Below are positions 15,326 to 24,120 of a stretch of 64,000 bases of DNA, piece by piece. Numbering within the stretch: position 1 is the first letter of the stretch; every line of letters begins with the position of its first letter. The DNA lies in assembly GCA_023397655.1 (NCBI GenBank), contig JAEWTW010000010.1:1-64000 (forward strand), read 5' to 3'. Origin of the DNA: Bacillota bacterium (GTDB taxonomy: Bacteria; Bacillota; Clostridia; Christensenellales; SZUA-584). The notes under the pieces were generated by a model, which saw only the letters and a program-made list of their open reading frames with translations, was not told where the DNA came from and did no database searches. The position numbers and the translations under genes were made by a program.

Positions 15326-16720
15326 TCAGCTGTTTTTCAGCAGAATACGCATCTGTGTACCAGCGCCCTTGCGGCTTTGTGCCACGATGGTGCCGCCGTG
15401 GGATTCCACAATACTTTTGGCAATGGCTAGTCCAAGCCCTGTTCCGCCCGTGTTTTTGGTACGCGAATCGTCCGCGCGGAAGAAGCGGTCAAAGATGAAA
15501 GGCAATTTGTCCGCATCGATTCCGGAGCCGGAATCTGACACGGAGAGCAGCACACCGTCTTGCCCGGCTTCGGCGGACAGCGTGACAGCGGCGGGCGGCG
15601 GGCTGTATTTGACGCTGTTGTCCAGCAGTATGCGCAGCACCTGCTGCAGTGCAGCCCTGTCCGCAACGATGGTGTCGGCGTTGCAGCGGATATCCACGCG
15701 CGCCTCCGGGTGGAGCAGCAGCAGTTCATCCGCCGCTTCCTGCAGAAAGGCGCGGGCCGGGATTCTCTCCTTGTGCAGACGGGCTCCGGCATCGTCGTCG
15801 TTACGGGCAAGTATCAGCAACCGGTCAATCAGCTGCGTCATGCCGCGGATTTCGGCCTGCATGGTTTTGAGCGACTGCTCTGCTATGGCAGGGTCGTCTT
15901 TGCCCCAGCGCAGCAGCATGGAGGTGTGGCCCTGAATCACGGCGAGGGGCGTACGCAGTTCGTGGGAGGCATCCGAGACAAAGCGCTTTTGACGCGTGAA
16001 AGACTGTTCCAGGCGTTCTATCATGCGGTTGAAAGACAATGCCAGCTCCTCCAGTTCGTCTGAAGAGCGGTTCTCGGGCAGACGCTCGCTTAAGCTGCTG
16101 GCGCTGATGGCCTGTATGCGCGAGGATATACGGCTGATGGGGCGGAGCACCCGGCGGCTGACGAGGCGTCCGGCGGCGAAGCTCAGCACAAGGCCGACGG
16201 CCAGCGTGACGGCCACCAGCTGCGGCATTCTTTCCACAACCTCCATCTCTTCGGTAACATCCTTGAACGTGTGGACATACAGCGGCATGCCCGCCGCAGT
16301 GACCCAGCGAGAAGAGGATATGGTGAACTCGTAGTCCTCCTTGAGCTCGCCCAGCGGGTCTTCCCCGTTGAAACGGATCGCGGCGGACATATCGTCCAGT
16401 GACTCGAGCGGCGGCATGCTCTTGACCGTGGTGTACAAGCGTTCTTTGTCTGGGCTGTATATGGCGAACTGTACCGCTTTTTTGAGATGGATGGTATCAA
16501 AAATGTTCGCGGAGAGTGTTTCCGCCTGGGACAGCCGCGCTTCAATGGTATCCAGCGATTCGCTGAGATGCTGCTTGCGCGTGTGCGTGATGTCGCTGAA
16601 CAGCGCCACAACAAAGCTGCTGGTGAACACGGCCAGCAGAACGAACAGCATGACCGTGTTGGACAGCGTCATGCGCCAAACGAGGGGCATTCTCTTTCTG
16701 GCTTTGGCCGGATCTTTCAT
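15326..16720 (-). CDS. Sensor histidine kinase
   Basis: The 464-residue kinase has a first membrane helix (about 18-42), an external sensor region (about 43-165), a second helix (about 168-188), and a HAMP segment (about 190-240, SRRVLRPISRISSRIQAISA). The H-box is RFVSDASHELRTPLAVIQGH (about 245-262), and the ATPase has an N box (LRILLDNSVKYSP), G1 (VSDSGSGID) and G2 (TGGTGLGLAIAKSIVESHGG). It should phosphorylate the response regulator at 16717, whose stop overlaps its start (ATGA). The sensed signal is unknown. Confidence 0.95.
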   Translation of the reverse strand: MKDPAKARKRMPLVWRMTLSNTVMLFVLLAVFTSSFVVALFSDITHTRKQHLSESLDTIEARLSQAETLSANIFDTIHLKKAVQFAIYSPDKERLYTTVKSMPPLESLDDMSAAIRFNGEDPLGELKEDYEFTISSSRWVTAAGMPLYVHTFKDVTEEMEVVERMPQLVAVTLAVGLVLSFAAGRLVSRRVLRPISRISSRIQAISASSLSERLPENRSSDELEELALSFNRMIERLEQSFTRQKRFVSDASHELRTPLAVIQGHTSMLLRWGKDDPAIAEQSLKTMQAEIRGMTQLIDRLLILARNDDDAGARLHKERIPARAFLQEAADELLLLHPEARVDIRCNADTIVADRAALQQVLRILLDNSVKYSPPPAAVTLSAEAGQDGVLLSVSDSGSGIDADKLPFIFDRFFRADDSRTKNTGGTGLGLAIAKSIVESHGGTIVAQSRKGAGTQMRILLKNS

Positions 16721-17394
16721 AGCGAATCATCCTTTAGCATGTAGCCTACGCCTCGTACGGTGGTGATGTAATTTGTGGAAAATGGCTCGTCCAGCTTATT
16801 GCGCAGGTATCGGATGTAGACATCCACCACCTTGGTGTCGCCGTAGAAATCGTAGCCCCAGACGCTGTTCAAAATCTGCTCACGCGTGAGCGCGTGGTTG
16901 ACGTTCTGCATCAGATACGTCAGCAGGTCGAATTCGCGCGCTGTCAGCTCAACGGCAGTTCCGCCCGCTGTAACGTGCCGGGCGGTCACATTCAGCGAGA
17001 TGTCGCGGAAGGAGAGCACGTCACCCTGAATGCGCTTTTGCTTGCGGAGCGCACAGCGCACGCGAGCCAGCAGCTCCTCAATCTCAAACGGCTTGGCGAG
17101 GTAGTCGTCCGCGCCGCCGTCCAGACCGATGACCTTGTCGGTGGTGTCGCCGCGCGCTGACAGTATGATGACGGGGACATCGGATACGGAGCGGATGCGC
17201 CGCAGCACCGACAGGCCGCTCATGCCGGGGAGCATAATGTCCAGCAGCACCAAATCCGCTCCCGTCTGCTCAAACAGCTCAAGGCCCGTTTTGCCGTCCG
17301 TCGCAGAGGACACTGAAAAGCCCTCGTGCCGCAGCTCCGGCTCGAGAAAGGATATGATACTGGGTTCGTCTTCAATGATGAGAATGTTCTGCAC
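16717..17394 (-). CDS. OmpR-family response regulator
   Basis: The 225-residue protein has a receiver domain (about 1-115; acidic pocket E9-D-E, phospho-acceptor D52 in LVLLDIMLPGMSG, KPFE) and an OmpR winged-helix domain (about 128-222; LTAREFDLLTYLMQNVNHAL, VDVYIRYLRNKLDEPFSTNY, RGVGYML). It is the first gene of the two-component operon, reading leftward. A perfect 15-bp inverted repeat at 17479-17522 lies upstream and could be its own operator. Confidence 0.95.
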   Translation of the reverse strand: MQNILIIEDEPSIISFLEPELRHEGFSVSSATDGKTGLELFEQTGADLVLLDIMLPGMSGLSVLRRIRSVSDVPVIILSARGDTTDKVIGLDGGADDYLAKPFEIEELLARVRCALRKQKRIQGDVLSFRDISLNVTARHVTAGGTAVELTAREFDLLTYLMQNVNHALTREQILNSVWGYDFYGDTKVVDVYIRYLRNKLDEPFSTNYITTVRGVGYMLKDDSL

Positions 17395-17478
17395 TTTTGT
17401 TTACCGCCATGTGACGCCGTATTTCTATATTGAATACTAAAGTATTTGACGTGCAAAGTACAGTGCGGCAAAGGTAAG

Positions 17479-17522
17479 AATTTGGTTAGAAAAAAATAAG
17501 GGGCGGATTTTCTAACCAAATT
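17479..17522. promoter_or_regulatory. 15-bp perfect inverted repeat between divergent operons
   Basis: AATTTGGTTAGAAAA (17479-17493) and TTTTCTAACCAAATT (17508-17522) are perfect inverted copies 14 bases apart. The right arm touches a TATAAT at 17522-17527 that could serve the glycosidase-like gene at 17609. The response regulator gene begins 85 bases to the left, so one site could control both directions. Confidence 0.6.
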
Positions 17523-17608
17523 ATAATCCCGCGCTTTCATGATTCTCACCTGAATGAGAGATACTTAACATTGTAAACGGGTGGTGAGTCTGATAAAAAA
17601 GGCGGATA

Positions 17609-18673
17609 ATGATGGACTTCTATGACAGAACAGACGCACAGGCCGGACAGGCGGCAGCTGTGAGAAGACTGCCCCCGGGCTATGGACGCAGGCCGGACAA
17701 CAGATCAAACAAAAGAGCACCATTGGTGAAGGTGATTATCGCAGACGTACTGATCGCGGCGCTGCTGCTGAACATTTTTGCGCTTTACTATTTTCTGCTG
17801 CCGCGGGAGATTGAGAATGGAACAAAGGTGCTGACCGAGCTGCAGAGCAGCGGACAGGCAGCGGATACGGGCGCCGGCATGTTCGGCGGAGCGGGTACAC
17901 TGGCGGATGCACAGGCGTCACAGAGCTGGAGGGAAAAGTTTGCGGGCAGATTCACGGACGGAACCGTGGAACAGACGGCCAGTACCTACAAAAGCGCCAA
18001 CATCAGTGTGGACATTGAAAAGGTGCAGCAGGACGGCGTGACGTACTACGTGGCGGATATCTATCTTGCGGAACCGAAGTATTTCAAAACGGCGTTTGCA
18101 CAAGGGCGGTTCGGCAGCGGCATTCACGATGATACTGACACGATCGCGCAGGAGAACGGCGCGGTGATCGCCATCAATGGGGATTACAGCGGCAACAACG
18201 CCGGGCCGGTGGTGCGCAACGGCGTGCTGTACCGCGACGAGGTGTTCAAGGACGCGCTGGTGATGTATGCCGACGGCAGCATGAAGACTTTTTCGGCCGG
18301 AGAACTGGATCTGAGCAATATGACGGAGCAAAACGTATGGCAGGTATGGACGTTCGGGCCGATGCTGCTGGATAATGGCCAGCCGATGGAGACATTCAAC
18401 AGTACATTGAACCCCAAAAACCCGCGCACGGCCATCGGGTATTATGAACCGGGGCACTACTGCTTTGTGGTGGCGGACGGGCGGCAGCCGGGATATTCGG
18501 ATGGACTCACGCTGAAGGAGATGTCGCAGCTGTTCTATGAGCTGGGCTGCAGCGCAGCGTTTAACCTGGACGGGGGCCAGTCGTCTGAGATGGCTTTTAT
18601 GGGTGAATTCGTCAACCAGCCGTATAATGGCGGACGGGGCACCAGCGATATTGTGTATATTGCCGACAATTGA
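17609..18673 (+). CDS. Membrane-anchored phosphodiester glycosidase family protein
   Basis: The 354-residue protein has a short cytoplasmic N-terminus, one membrane helix (about 41-65, VIIADVLIAALLLNIFALYY) and an external domain (about 110-354) of the NAGPA / phosphodiester-glycosidase type: VIAINGDYSGNNAG, VWTFGPMLLDNGQ, NPRTAIGYYEPGHYCFVVAD, FNLDGGQSSEMAF. Family members remove N-acetylglucosamine from phosphodiesters or act in exopolysaccharide metabolism; the substrate here is unknown. ATG 17609 is followed at once by a second ATG. The next gene is a paralogue. Confidence 0.87.
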   Translation: MMDFYDRTDAQAGQAAAVRRLPPGYGRRPDNRSNKRAPLVKVIIADVLIAALLLNIFALYYFLLPREIENGTKVLTELQSSGQAADTGAGMFGGAGTLADAQASQSWREKFAGRFTDGTVEQTASTYKSANISVDIEKVQQDGVTYYVADIYLAEPKYFKTAFAQGRFGSGIHDDTDTIAQENGAVIAINGDYSGNNAGPVVRNGVLYRDEVFKDALVMYADGSMKTFSAGELDLSNMTEQNVWQVWTFGPMLLDNGQPMETFNSTLNPKNPRTAIGYYEPGHYCFVVADGRQPGYSDGLTLKEMSQLFYELGCSAAFNLDGGQSSEMAFMGEFVNQPYNGGRGTSDIVYIADN

Positions 18674-18712
18674 CAGCAATCTTCCCCGAGAACCGTATTT
18701 GGCGCAAACTTA

Positions 18713-18741
18713 TTGTTGTATTAAGGTTAAACTATTATAAT
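18713..18741 (+). promoter_or_regulatory. Promoter of the second glycosidase-like gene
   Basis: TTGTTG (18713-18718) and TATAAT (18736-18741) are spaced by 17 bases, which fits a housekeeping promoter. It lies 40 bases after the first paralogue and about 112 before the second. Confidence 0.65.
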
Positions 18742-18852
18742 AGGGCTTTACAAGTCAGAGGAAATTAAGCATTATATAAGGACGAGCGTTTTTTTGTATG
18801 CCGGTGAGAAAAGGCACAAAAACCAATCACTTTGACGGGACGGCTGCTATTA

Positions 18853-20721
18853 ATGAAAGTTAAAAATTACTTTGATACAGACGATGACAGGCCAGGCAGA
18901 AGGCCTTTGGCCGGGACAAGCAAAAAGTCAGGTGCGAAAAAAAGCGCTGATAAGGGGATGGCGGCCAGGGATGCCAGATTAAGCGTTCAGACTGAGAGCA
19001 TTAAAATAAGCGTTCCCGCGCGGCCTGATACTGCAAAGGCTGCGGCAAGCAAGAGCGCGCAGAAGACGGCTGATCAGCCGAAGAAGACGGTACCCGAAAA
19101 ACAGGATACGATAAAAGCCGCGGCTGCGGGCGTGCGGATCAGCGCCGTGCCGATCGGGCGGGAGAATACAGCGCCGCGCAGCGAGGCTGCCAGGCAGCCG
19201 GAGGCGCAGTCCAACGTGGTGAGCATGGAGGACAGGCTGTCCCGGAAGCGGGCGGAAAGCGCAAAAGCGGCAGAAGAGACACAGAGTGAGACCGCAACGG
19301 CGGCGGCGGATATGCCGGAAGACGCTGCGCCTGAACAGGCGGCGGTAACGGCTGCGGAAGTGGACAGCGTTTCCGATGCGAAACCGGCACGGACGGCTGC
19401 GGGATTAAGCGCGGCAACGTCTCTGGGGGCGGCAGCACCGGCGGAGAGCCTTGAAACGGCGGCAACCGTATGGCGGTCTCCCGCGGGGCTCAGCGCGGCG
19501 GCCTTTACGCCCGGATTTACGGCGCCGGAAGCGGCACGGCCGGCTGTGAGGTCTGAAGCCGGCGGAGAGAATACAGGTTGTACAGCCGGTCCGGATGCCA
19601 AAGATGATGGCGGCGAGGACGACTGGGATATGGCTGTAGGAGCCAAAGGCAAACGCAAAAAGGCTGATAAGGAAAAGGGAAACAGGAACGGCGGCGGAAC
19701 CGGCGGGGATAACGGCGGCAGAAGGAAGCTGCCCGTCGTGTGGGTGGTCGTGATCGATGTTGTGATCGCGGCGCTGCTGCTGCTGGCGTTTTCGCTTTAT
19801 TATATCATCATACCGCGGGACTTGAGCGGCGACGAGAAGGAGCTGCCGCGCCCGACGCAGACCGCTGTGGCCACACCCGCACCGACGGAAAGCCTGGCGG
19901 CGGAGCCGGTGGTCACCGAGGAGCCGGAGCCCACGCCAATACCCGACGGCACCGCATGGGGCATGAAGTTCCCCGACAAGTTCACGGACGGCGAGGTGCT
20001 GCAGGACGAAACCTCATACAAGAGCGGCAACATCAGCGTCACTGTGGAGAAAAAGGTGCTGAACGAAGTCAACTATTATGTGGCGGATATATACATCAAG
20101 GACTACCAGTATTTCCGCACCGCGTTCGGCAACGAGAACACGTTCGGGTACATCGACAGAACGGGTGAAATACTGGAATATGTAGGCGGCGTTATCGGCG
20201 TTAACGGGGACTTCTGTAAGGAAAACAAGGGCGTGGTGGTGCGCAACGGCTTGATGCAGCGCGATAAGATGCATGATTCGGACCTGCTGGTATTAAACTA
20301 TGACGGAACGATGCAGACGTATTCGCCGGAAGAATTCGATTTGGAAAAGATTAAGGCGGAGGGCGTATGGCAGGTGTGGACTTTCGGGCCCATGCTGCTG
20401 CAGGACGGCCAGCCGATGACAGAATTCAACACCACCAGCCGCATCGCGGCGGGAAACCCGCGCACGGCGGTGGGATATTATGAGCCGGGGCACTACTGCT
20501 TTGTGGTGTCGGACGGGCGTTCGCCTCAGCCCACCAACGGGTTTACGATGGCCGAGCTGTCCCAGCTGCTTTACGACATGGGCTGCAAGGTGGCTTATAA
20601 TTTGGACGGCGGCAAATCCTCCGAGATGGTGTTTTTGGGGAAGACGCAGAACGAGCCTTATGAAGGCGGACGCAGAACCAGCGACATACTCTATATCGCG
20701 GACGACAAAGGAGGCTACTGA
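18853..20721 (+). CDS. Phosphodiester glycosidase family protein with long disordered N-terminus
   Basis: The 622-residue protein has the same helix and external domain as its neighbour at 17609 (helix about 297-320, VVWVVVIDVVIAALLLLAFS; domain about 375-622 with VNGDFCKENKGVVVRNG, VWTFGPMLLQDGQ, NPRTAVGYYEPGHYCFVV, YNLDGGKSSEMVF). It adds a 290-residue Ala/Lys/Glu/Pro-rich tail, probably disordered and cytoplasmic, that begins MKVKNYFDTDDDRPGRR. The first part of the external region is a Pro/Thr linker. The ATG at 18853 was chosen over an upstream TTG at 18832. The pair arose by duplication. Confidence 0.86.
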   Translation: MKVKNYFDTDDDRPGRRPLAGTSKKSGAKKSADKGMAARDARLSVQTESIKISVPARPDTAKAAASKSAQKTADQPKKTVPEKQDTIKAAAAGVRISAVPIGRENTAPRSEAARQPEAQSNVVSMEDRLSRKRAESAKAAEETQSETATAAADMPEDAAPEQAAVTAAEVDSVSDAKPARTAAGLSAATSLGAAAPAESLETAATVWRSPAGLSAAAFTPGFTAPEAARPAVRSEAGGENTGCTAGPDAKDDGGEDDWDMAVGAKGKRKKADKEKGNRNGGGTGGDNGGRRKLPVVWVVVIDVVIAALLLLAFSLYYIIIPRDLSGDEKELPRPTQTAVATPAPTESLAAEPVVTEEPEPTPIPDGTAWGMKFPDKFTDGEVLQDETSYKSGNISVTVEKKVLNEVNYYVADIYIKDYQYFRTAFGNENTFGYIDRTGEILEYVGGVIGVNGDFCKENKGVVVRNGLMQRDKMHDSDLLVLNYDGTMQTYSPEEFDLEKIKAEGVWQVWTFGPMLLQDGQPMTEFNTTSRIAAGNPRTAVGYYEPGHYCFVVSDGRSPQPTNGFTMAELSQLLYDMGCKVAYNLDGGKSSEMVFLGKTQNEPYEGGRRTSDILYIADDKGGY

Positions 20722-20912
20722 TGTTAAGGAAGCTGATACCGCACATCTGTATTATCATTTCACTGATGATGCTCACGTTCTTTGTGGTGGATATATATAA
20801 CCCCGGCATGAACTTTTTAGGCAACGACATATTCAAGGTGCTGCTGGTGGTGTTCTGTGTGGCGTCCATCGTATCCGCCGCGTTTTTGATCCGTTATAAC
20901 AGGCGGGCGTAA
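20721..20912 (+). CDS. Small two-helix membrane protein
   Basis: The 63-residue protein has two hydrophobic segments (about 8-25, ICIIISLMMLTFFVVDIY, and about 39-57, VLLVVFCVASIVSAAFLI) and a basic end (RYNRRA). The ATG overlaps the preceding stop by one base (TGATG) and a GGAGG site lies inside the upstream gene, so the two are translationally coupled. It may assist the glycosidase-like protein in the membrane; no family is recognised. Confidence 0.75.
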   Translation: MLRKLIPHICIIISLMMLTFFVVDIYNPGMNFLGNDIFKVLLVVFCVASIVSAAFLIRYNRRA

Positions 20913-20933
20913 TCACAGGTAACGCATATGTGA

Positions 20934-20964
20934 GGCCGGGGCTAAAATGGGCGCCGGTCTTTTT
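20934..20964 (+). terminator. Terminator after the glycosidase-like operon
   Basis: GGCCGG (20934-20939) pairs with CCGGTC (20954-20959, one G:T) and is followed by TTTTT. Confidence 0.72.
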
Positions 20965-21030
20965 ATATGATGATTCGGCAAAAGCACGGAATACTAAAAT
21001 GTATCACATCGGCGGCAAAAGAAGGATGAT

Positions 21031-22053
21031 ATGAAGAAGATACTGCTGATCGGAACAGGAGGGACGATAGCGTCCAGACAGACCAAGGGGGGACTCGCGC
21101 CGCAGATAACCGCGGCACAGATTCTGGACTTTGTGCCCGAGATAAACGATATCTGCCGGACGGAGGCGCTGCAGCTGTTCAATCTGGACAGCACGCACAT
21201 TCACCATGCGCATTGGTGCGAGCTGGCGGCCTGCATACAGCAGCACTATGACGCGTATGATGGCTTTGTGATTACGCACGGGACGGATACGATGGCTTAC
21301 ACGGCAGCGGCGCTGTCGTATCTCGTTCAGGACAGCCCCAAACCGGTGGTGCTGACGGGCGCACAGAAGCCCATCGGCATGCGTGAAACGGACGCGGCCA
21401 CCAACCTTAGCGACGCTTTTCTGTATGCGGCGGGCAGTGAAGCATGCGGCGTGCATCTGGTGTTTGACGGACGGGTGATATTGGGCACAAGGGCACGGAA
21501 AACGCGGTCGAAAAGCTATAACTCGTTTTCCAGCATCGATTACCCGGAGGTGGCGCGCATCCGGGACAAGCGCATCATCTATTTCGTCAGCGAGAAGACG
21601 CCGGGGATGTCGCCGAAGTTTTCCCGGCGGATGGACCCGGGCGTGTTTGTGCTGAAGCTGATTCCCGGCATGCGGGCGGACATCATTTCATCCTTGAAGC
21701 GGGATTACCGTGCGCTGGTGATCGAATCCTTCGGCGTGGGCGGCATACCCGGCGGCGACGGCGACGGGTTTATGGAAGCGATGGAGGACTGGGCCGCATC
21801 CGGGAGGGTGCTCGTGATGTCTACACAGGTGCCGCATGAGGGGGTGGATCTTGGGTTATATGAGGTGGGTGTCGGCCTGAAGCAGAAGCTGGACATGCTG
21901 GAGGCGCGGGACATGACGCTGGAAGCGGCGGTGACGAAATTGATGTGGATATTGGGGCAGACTCAAACCAAGGAGGAAATCAAGCGGCTGTTTTACACGC
22001 CGGTGCAGAAGGACATACTGCTGCTGCCCGATCCCAAAGAAGGCGAAAAATGA
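21031..22053 (+). CDS. ansA: L-asparaginase, type I
   Basis: The 340-residue enzyme hydrolyses asparagine to aspartate and ammonia in the cytoplasm. The first catalytic motif is LLIGTGGTIASRQTKGGLAP (about 5-24, Thr in GGTIA), and the second is FVITHGTDTMAYTAAALSYL (about 80-99, the T-D pair). VLTGAQKPIGMRETDAATNL carries the conserved Lys-containing loop after it. There is no signal peptide. The start at 21031 has a GAAGGA site. It stands alone between the terminator at 20934 and a convergent operon. Confidence 0.93.
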   Translation: MKKILLIGTGGTIASRQTKGGLAPQITAAQILDFVPEINDICRTEALQLFNLDSTHIHHAHWCELAACIQQHYDAYDGFVITHGTDTMAYTAAALSYLVQDSPKPVVLTGAQKPIGMRETDAATNLSDAFLYAAGSEACGVHLVFDGRVILGTRARKTRSKSYNSFSSIDYPEVARIRDKRIIYFVSEKTPGMSPKFSRRMDPGVFVLKLIPGMRADIISSLKRDYRALVIESFGVGGIPGGDGDGFMEAMEDWAASGRVLVMSTQVPHEGVDLGLYEVGVGLKQKLDMLEARDMTLEAAVTKLMWILGQTQTKEEIKRLFYTPVQKDILLLPDPKEGEK

Positions 22054-22075
22054 AAAGGCCGGACTCGTGTCCGGC
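22045..22075 (-). terminator. Terminator of the leftward flavin redox operon
   Basis: GCCGGAC (22058-22064) and GTCCGGC (22069-22075) form a perfect 7-bp stem. On the minus strand it is followed by CTTTTCATTTTTC. It may also stop rightward transcription from ansA, though without a T run on that side. Confidence 0.68.
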
Positions 22076-22095
22076 ATGAGCAGTGCAGTGCGTTT

Positions 22096-22743
22096 TTACA
22101 AGTATGCGCTGGGCTTTGTGATATCGATGCCGCGCGCGCCAAAGTCCCTTACCATCATTCTGTTGATCATTCTGGACATTATCCCGTACGTGAAGGGCGG
22201 CCATTTGAGTTGTGCGCGTTCGTAAACCGCGGGCGGTGAGGCTTCGCCTTTTTCCATGTGGCTTAAAAATACGCCAAGCTGACGAATGACGGCCCGGGCG
22301 TTGAACAGTTTGGTCAGCGGCTTGCCGTTCAGCATCGCGCCCATGCCCATCACAAAACCGCCATTATACTGAAGGCCGCACTGTGACGCAAAAATTTGCA
22401 GCATGGACAGGCCGGACGCATGGGTGTGCGCGGTGGGCATACCGCCCTGTATGATGCCGTAAACAGCCTGCCCGTGCAGCAGATCCGGCCTTGCGGCCAG
22501 CTCCTCAAGCAGCCACGTGGTATCGGCGGGATAGGTGTTGATATAACATGGGCCGCAGAATACCAGTGTATCCGCCCCCGCCACGGCGCTGAAAAGCGCA
22601 TCGGGGCTTTTCAGGCTGGGATACAGGTGCGACAACGTGACGGTGTGCCCGCGGGATTCGAGGTGGTCTTTACAGGCGTTCAGCAGCGTCATGCTGGTAC
22701 CCTCTTTACGGGGGCTTAAGTTGATAAGGGCAAAATGTTTCAT
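22096..22743 (-). CDS. NAD(P)H-dependent flavin oxidoreductase (flavodoxin fold)
   Basis: The 215-residue protein begins with LINLSPRKEGTSMTLLNACK, the phosphate-binding loop of the NADPH-dependent FMN reductase family, followed by DTLVFCGPCYINTYPADTTW near 58-77. It should bind FMN and reduce a quinone, nitro compound or metal. Its start overlaps the upstream gene's stop by four bases. It is last in the five-gene leftward redox operon headed by a TetR regulator. Confidence 0.86.
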   Translation of the reverse strand: MKHFALINLSPRKEGTSMTLLNACKDHLESRGHTVTLSHLYPSLKSPDALFSAVAGADTLVFCGPCYINTYPADTTWLLEELAARPDLLHGQAVYGIIQGGMPTAHTHASGLSMLQIFASQCGLQYNGGFVMGMGAMLNGKPLTKLFNARAVIRQLGVFLSHMEKGEASPPAVYERAQLKWPPFTYGIMSRMINRMMVRDFGARGIDITKPSAYL

Positions 22744-23279
22744 GTGCGAAGGGCCTCCGTGAGTATATCGTTTTTCATTTCCGGCAGCAACCCCGTGCCG
22801 GTGACGTATGCCCGGCCAGCGCCCTGTGTGATGATGAGCAGCTCGCGGAACAGCTGTTTGAACGCAGCGCTCTCAGCGGCATCATCCCGCTCACTGACGC
22901 CCACGGTGACGCATCTGAACGTGCGGCCCGGCATGCCGCCTTTGGCGAGCTCGCCATTGACAACGAAGTAACGCCGGTCCATAAACAGCCCGAACTTATC
23001 GAGCACGCGCTTGAGCTTGAACGAATAGCCGCCAAACACGACGGGTGTGACAAGGATGAGCACATCGGAGCGGACCACCTTGGGGTATATCCAGTCGCCG
23101 TCGTCCCGCACGACGCAACGGCCGTAGGTTTTGTCCGAACAGCCGCCGCAGTTGACGCAGGGCTTTATGTTGACGTCTTCGAGCGGCACATAGTCTGCCT
23201 CGGCTCCCTTTGAGACAAGCGCATGATACAGCTCGTTCCCGATTTGAGTTTTGGCCTCGTCTGCAAGTATCGTGATCAT
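22740..23279 (-). CDS. Iron-sulfur flavoprotein-like reductase
   Basis: The 179-residue protein has a flavodoxin-type fold with a Cys motif C41-x2-C44-x2-C47-x7-C55 (PCVNCGGCSDKTYGRCVV), as in the iron-sulfur flavoprotein (Isf) family, which carries a 4Fe-4S cluster and FMN. VVRSDVLILVTPVVFGGYSF near 68-87 is the flavin-binding loop region. ATG 23279 was chosen because AGGAGG lies a few bases upstream; the frame stays open beyond it. It likely passes electrons among the neighbouring flavoproteins. Confidence 0.88.
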   Translation of the reverse strand: MITILADEAKTQIGNELYHALVSKGAEADYVPLEDVNIKPCVNCGGCSDKTYGRCVVRDDGDWIYPKVVRSDVLILVTPVVFGGYSFKLKRVLDKFGLFMDRRYFVVNGELAKGGMPGRTFRCVTVGVSERDDAAESAAFKQLFRELLIITQGAGRAYVTGTGLLPEMKNDILTEALRT

Positions 23280-23295
23280 AATCCCTCCTGCTGCG

Positions 23296-23694
23296 CTACT
23301 CGGTGCAGGCGGCCTTGAGCGCTTTGCTGACCGCGCTTTTGATGGCCTCGCTGGACAGTGTCGCGCCGCTGACGATGTCCACATCGTAGGTGTTGGCCGC
23401 TGTCATGTCCTGCGTGATGGCCTCGGCCGGAGCGCCTTTTCCGCTGTTGTGCTCGAGAATATCGATACGGCTGATGACGTGGCTTTCCAAGGTGACCGCA
23501 ACTTTGACGCTGATAACGCCGGCGTTCACGGCGGCTTCATATGTACCGTCCGCCGCGCGGGACATGTCGATATCCTCAAAGACCAGCGATGCGCGCGCCT
23601 GCTGAGCGGAATGAGATATCACCGCAAACCCGACAGCTCCGATGATGACGATGACCCCAACCACGATGCCAATGATAATGAGTACTTTTTTCAT
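23296..23694 (-). CDS. Membrane-anchored FMN-binding domain protein
   Basis: This 132-residue protein has an N-terminal membrane helix (about 4-26, VLIIIGIVVGVIVIIGAVGF) and one FMN-binding domain like the C-terminal part of RnfG/NqrC. DIVSGATLSSEAI places T112 in the SGAT motif at which FMN is covalently attached in this family. It is probably an external or membrane-surface electron carrier fed by the flavodoxin and Isf-like proteins next to it. No ApbE flavin transferase is present in the window. Confidence 0.88.
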   Translation of the reverse strand: MKKVLIIIGIVVGVIVIIGAVGFAVISHSAQQARASLVFEDIDMSRAADGTYEAAVNAGVISVKVAVTLESHVISRIDILEHNSGKGAPAEAITQDMTAANTYDVDIVSGATLSSEAIKSAVSKALKAACTE

Positions 23695-23697
23695 GGC

Positions 23698-24120
23698 TCA
23701 TCCCGCCTTTCCAGTTAGCCGGACAGCGAACTGCACCGCGTTGTCCAGGTCGGCTTTACTTGGATGACCCGCGTGCACGAACAGTATGCTGCCATAGCAG
23801 AGGAACTCGTCGATGACCGGGATCCCGTTTTTCTCAAGCTGGCTGCGGACGCTTTTCTGCCCTTGTTTGCCGGATGCGCAGGATGTGATGAGCGCCGCTT
23901 TTTCAACCTGCTGTGAGGTGAGGCCTGACACGTATTCCAGCATTTCAGGCATACTTTCACCGCCGTATATGCCGCCGACGATGAAGAGCAGACCGGTTTC
24001 GCTGAGGGCTGGGCTCTCTGCTGCGTTCTGTGCCGATACGCCCAGCGCGGCGGCCACGGCGTTCGCAATTTTCTGCGAATGCTTCGTTTTGGTGGCGTAG
24101 ATGACACTGATTTTTTTCAT
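23698..24120 (-). CDS. Flavodoxin-like protein
   Basis: The 140-residue protein begins ISVIYATKTKHSQKIANAVA, the flavodoxin phosphate-binding loop, and continues with LLFIVGGIYGGESMPEMLEY near 45-64. It is a short flavodoxin domain, likely an FMN electron carrier. It overlaps the start of the upstream TetR gene's stop by four bases and so belongs to the same operon. Confidence 0.87.
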   Translation of the reverse strand: MKKISVIYATKTKHSQKIANAVAAALGVSAQNAAESPALSETGLLFIVGGIYGGESMPEMLEYVSGLTSQQVEKAALITSCASGKQGQKSVRSQLEKNGIPVIDEFLCYGSILFVHAGHPSKADLDNAVQFAVRLTGKAG

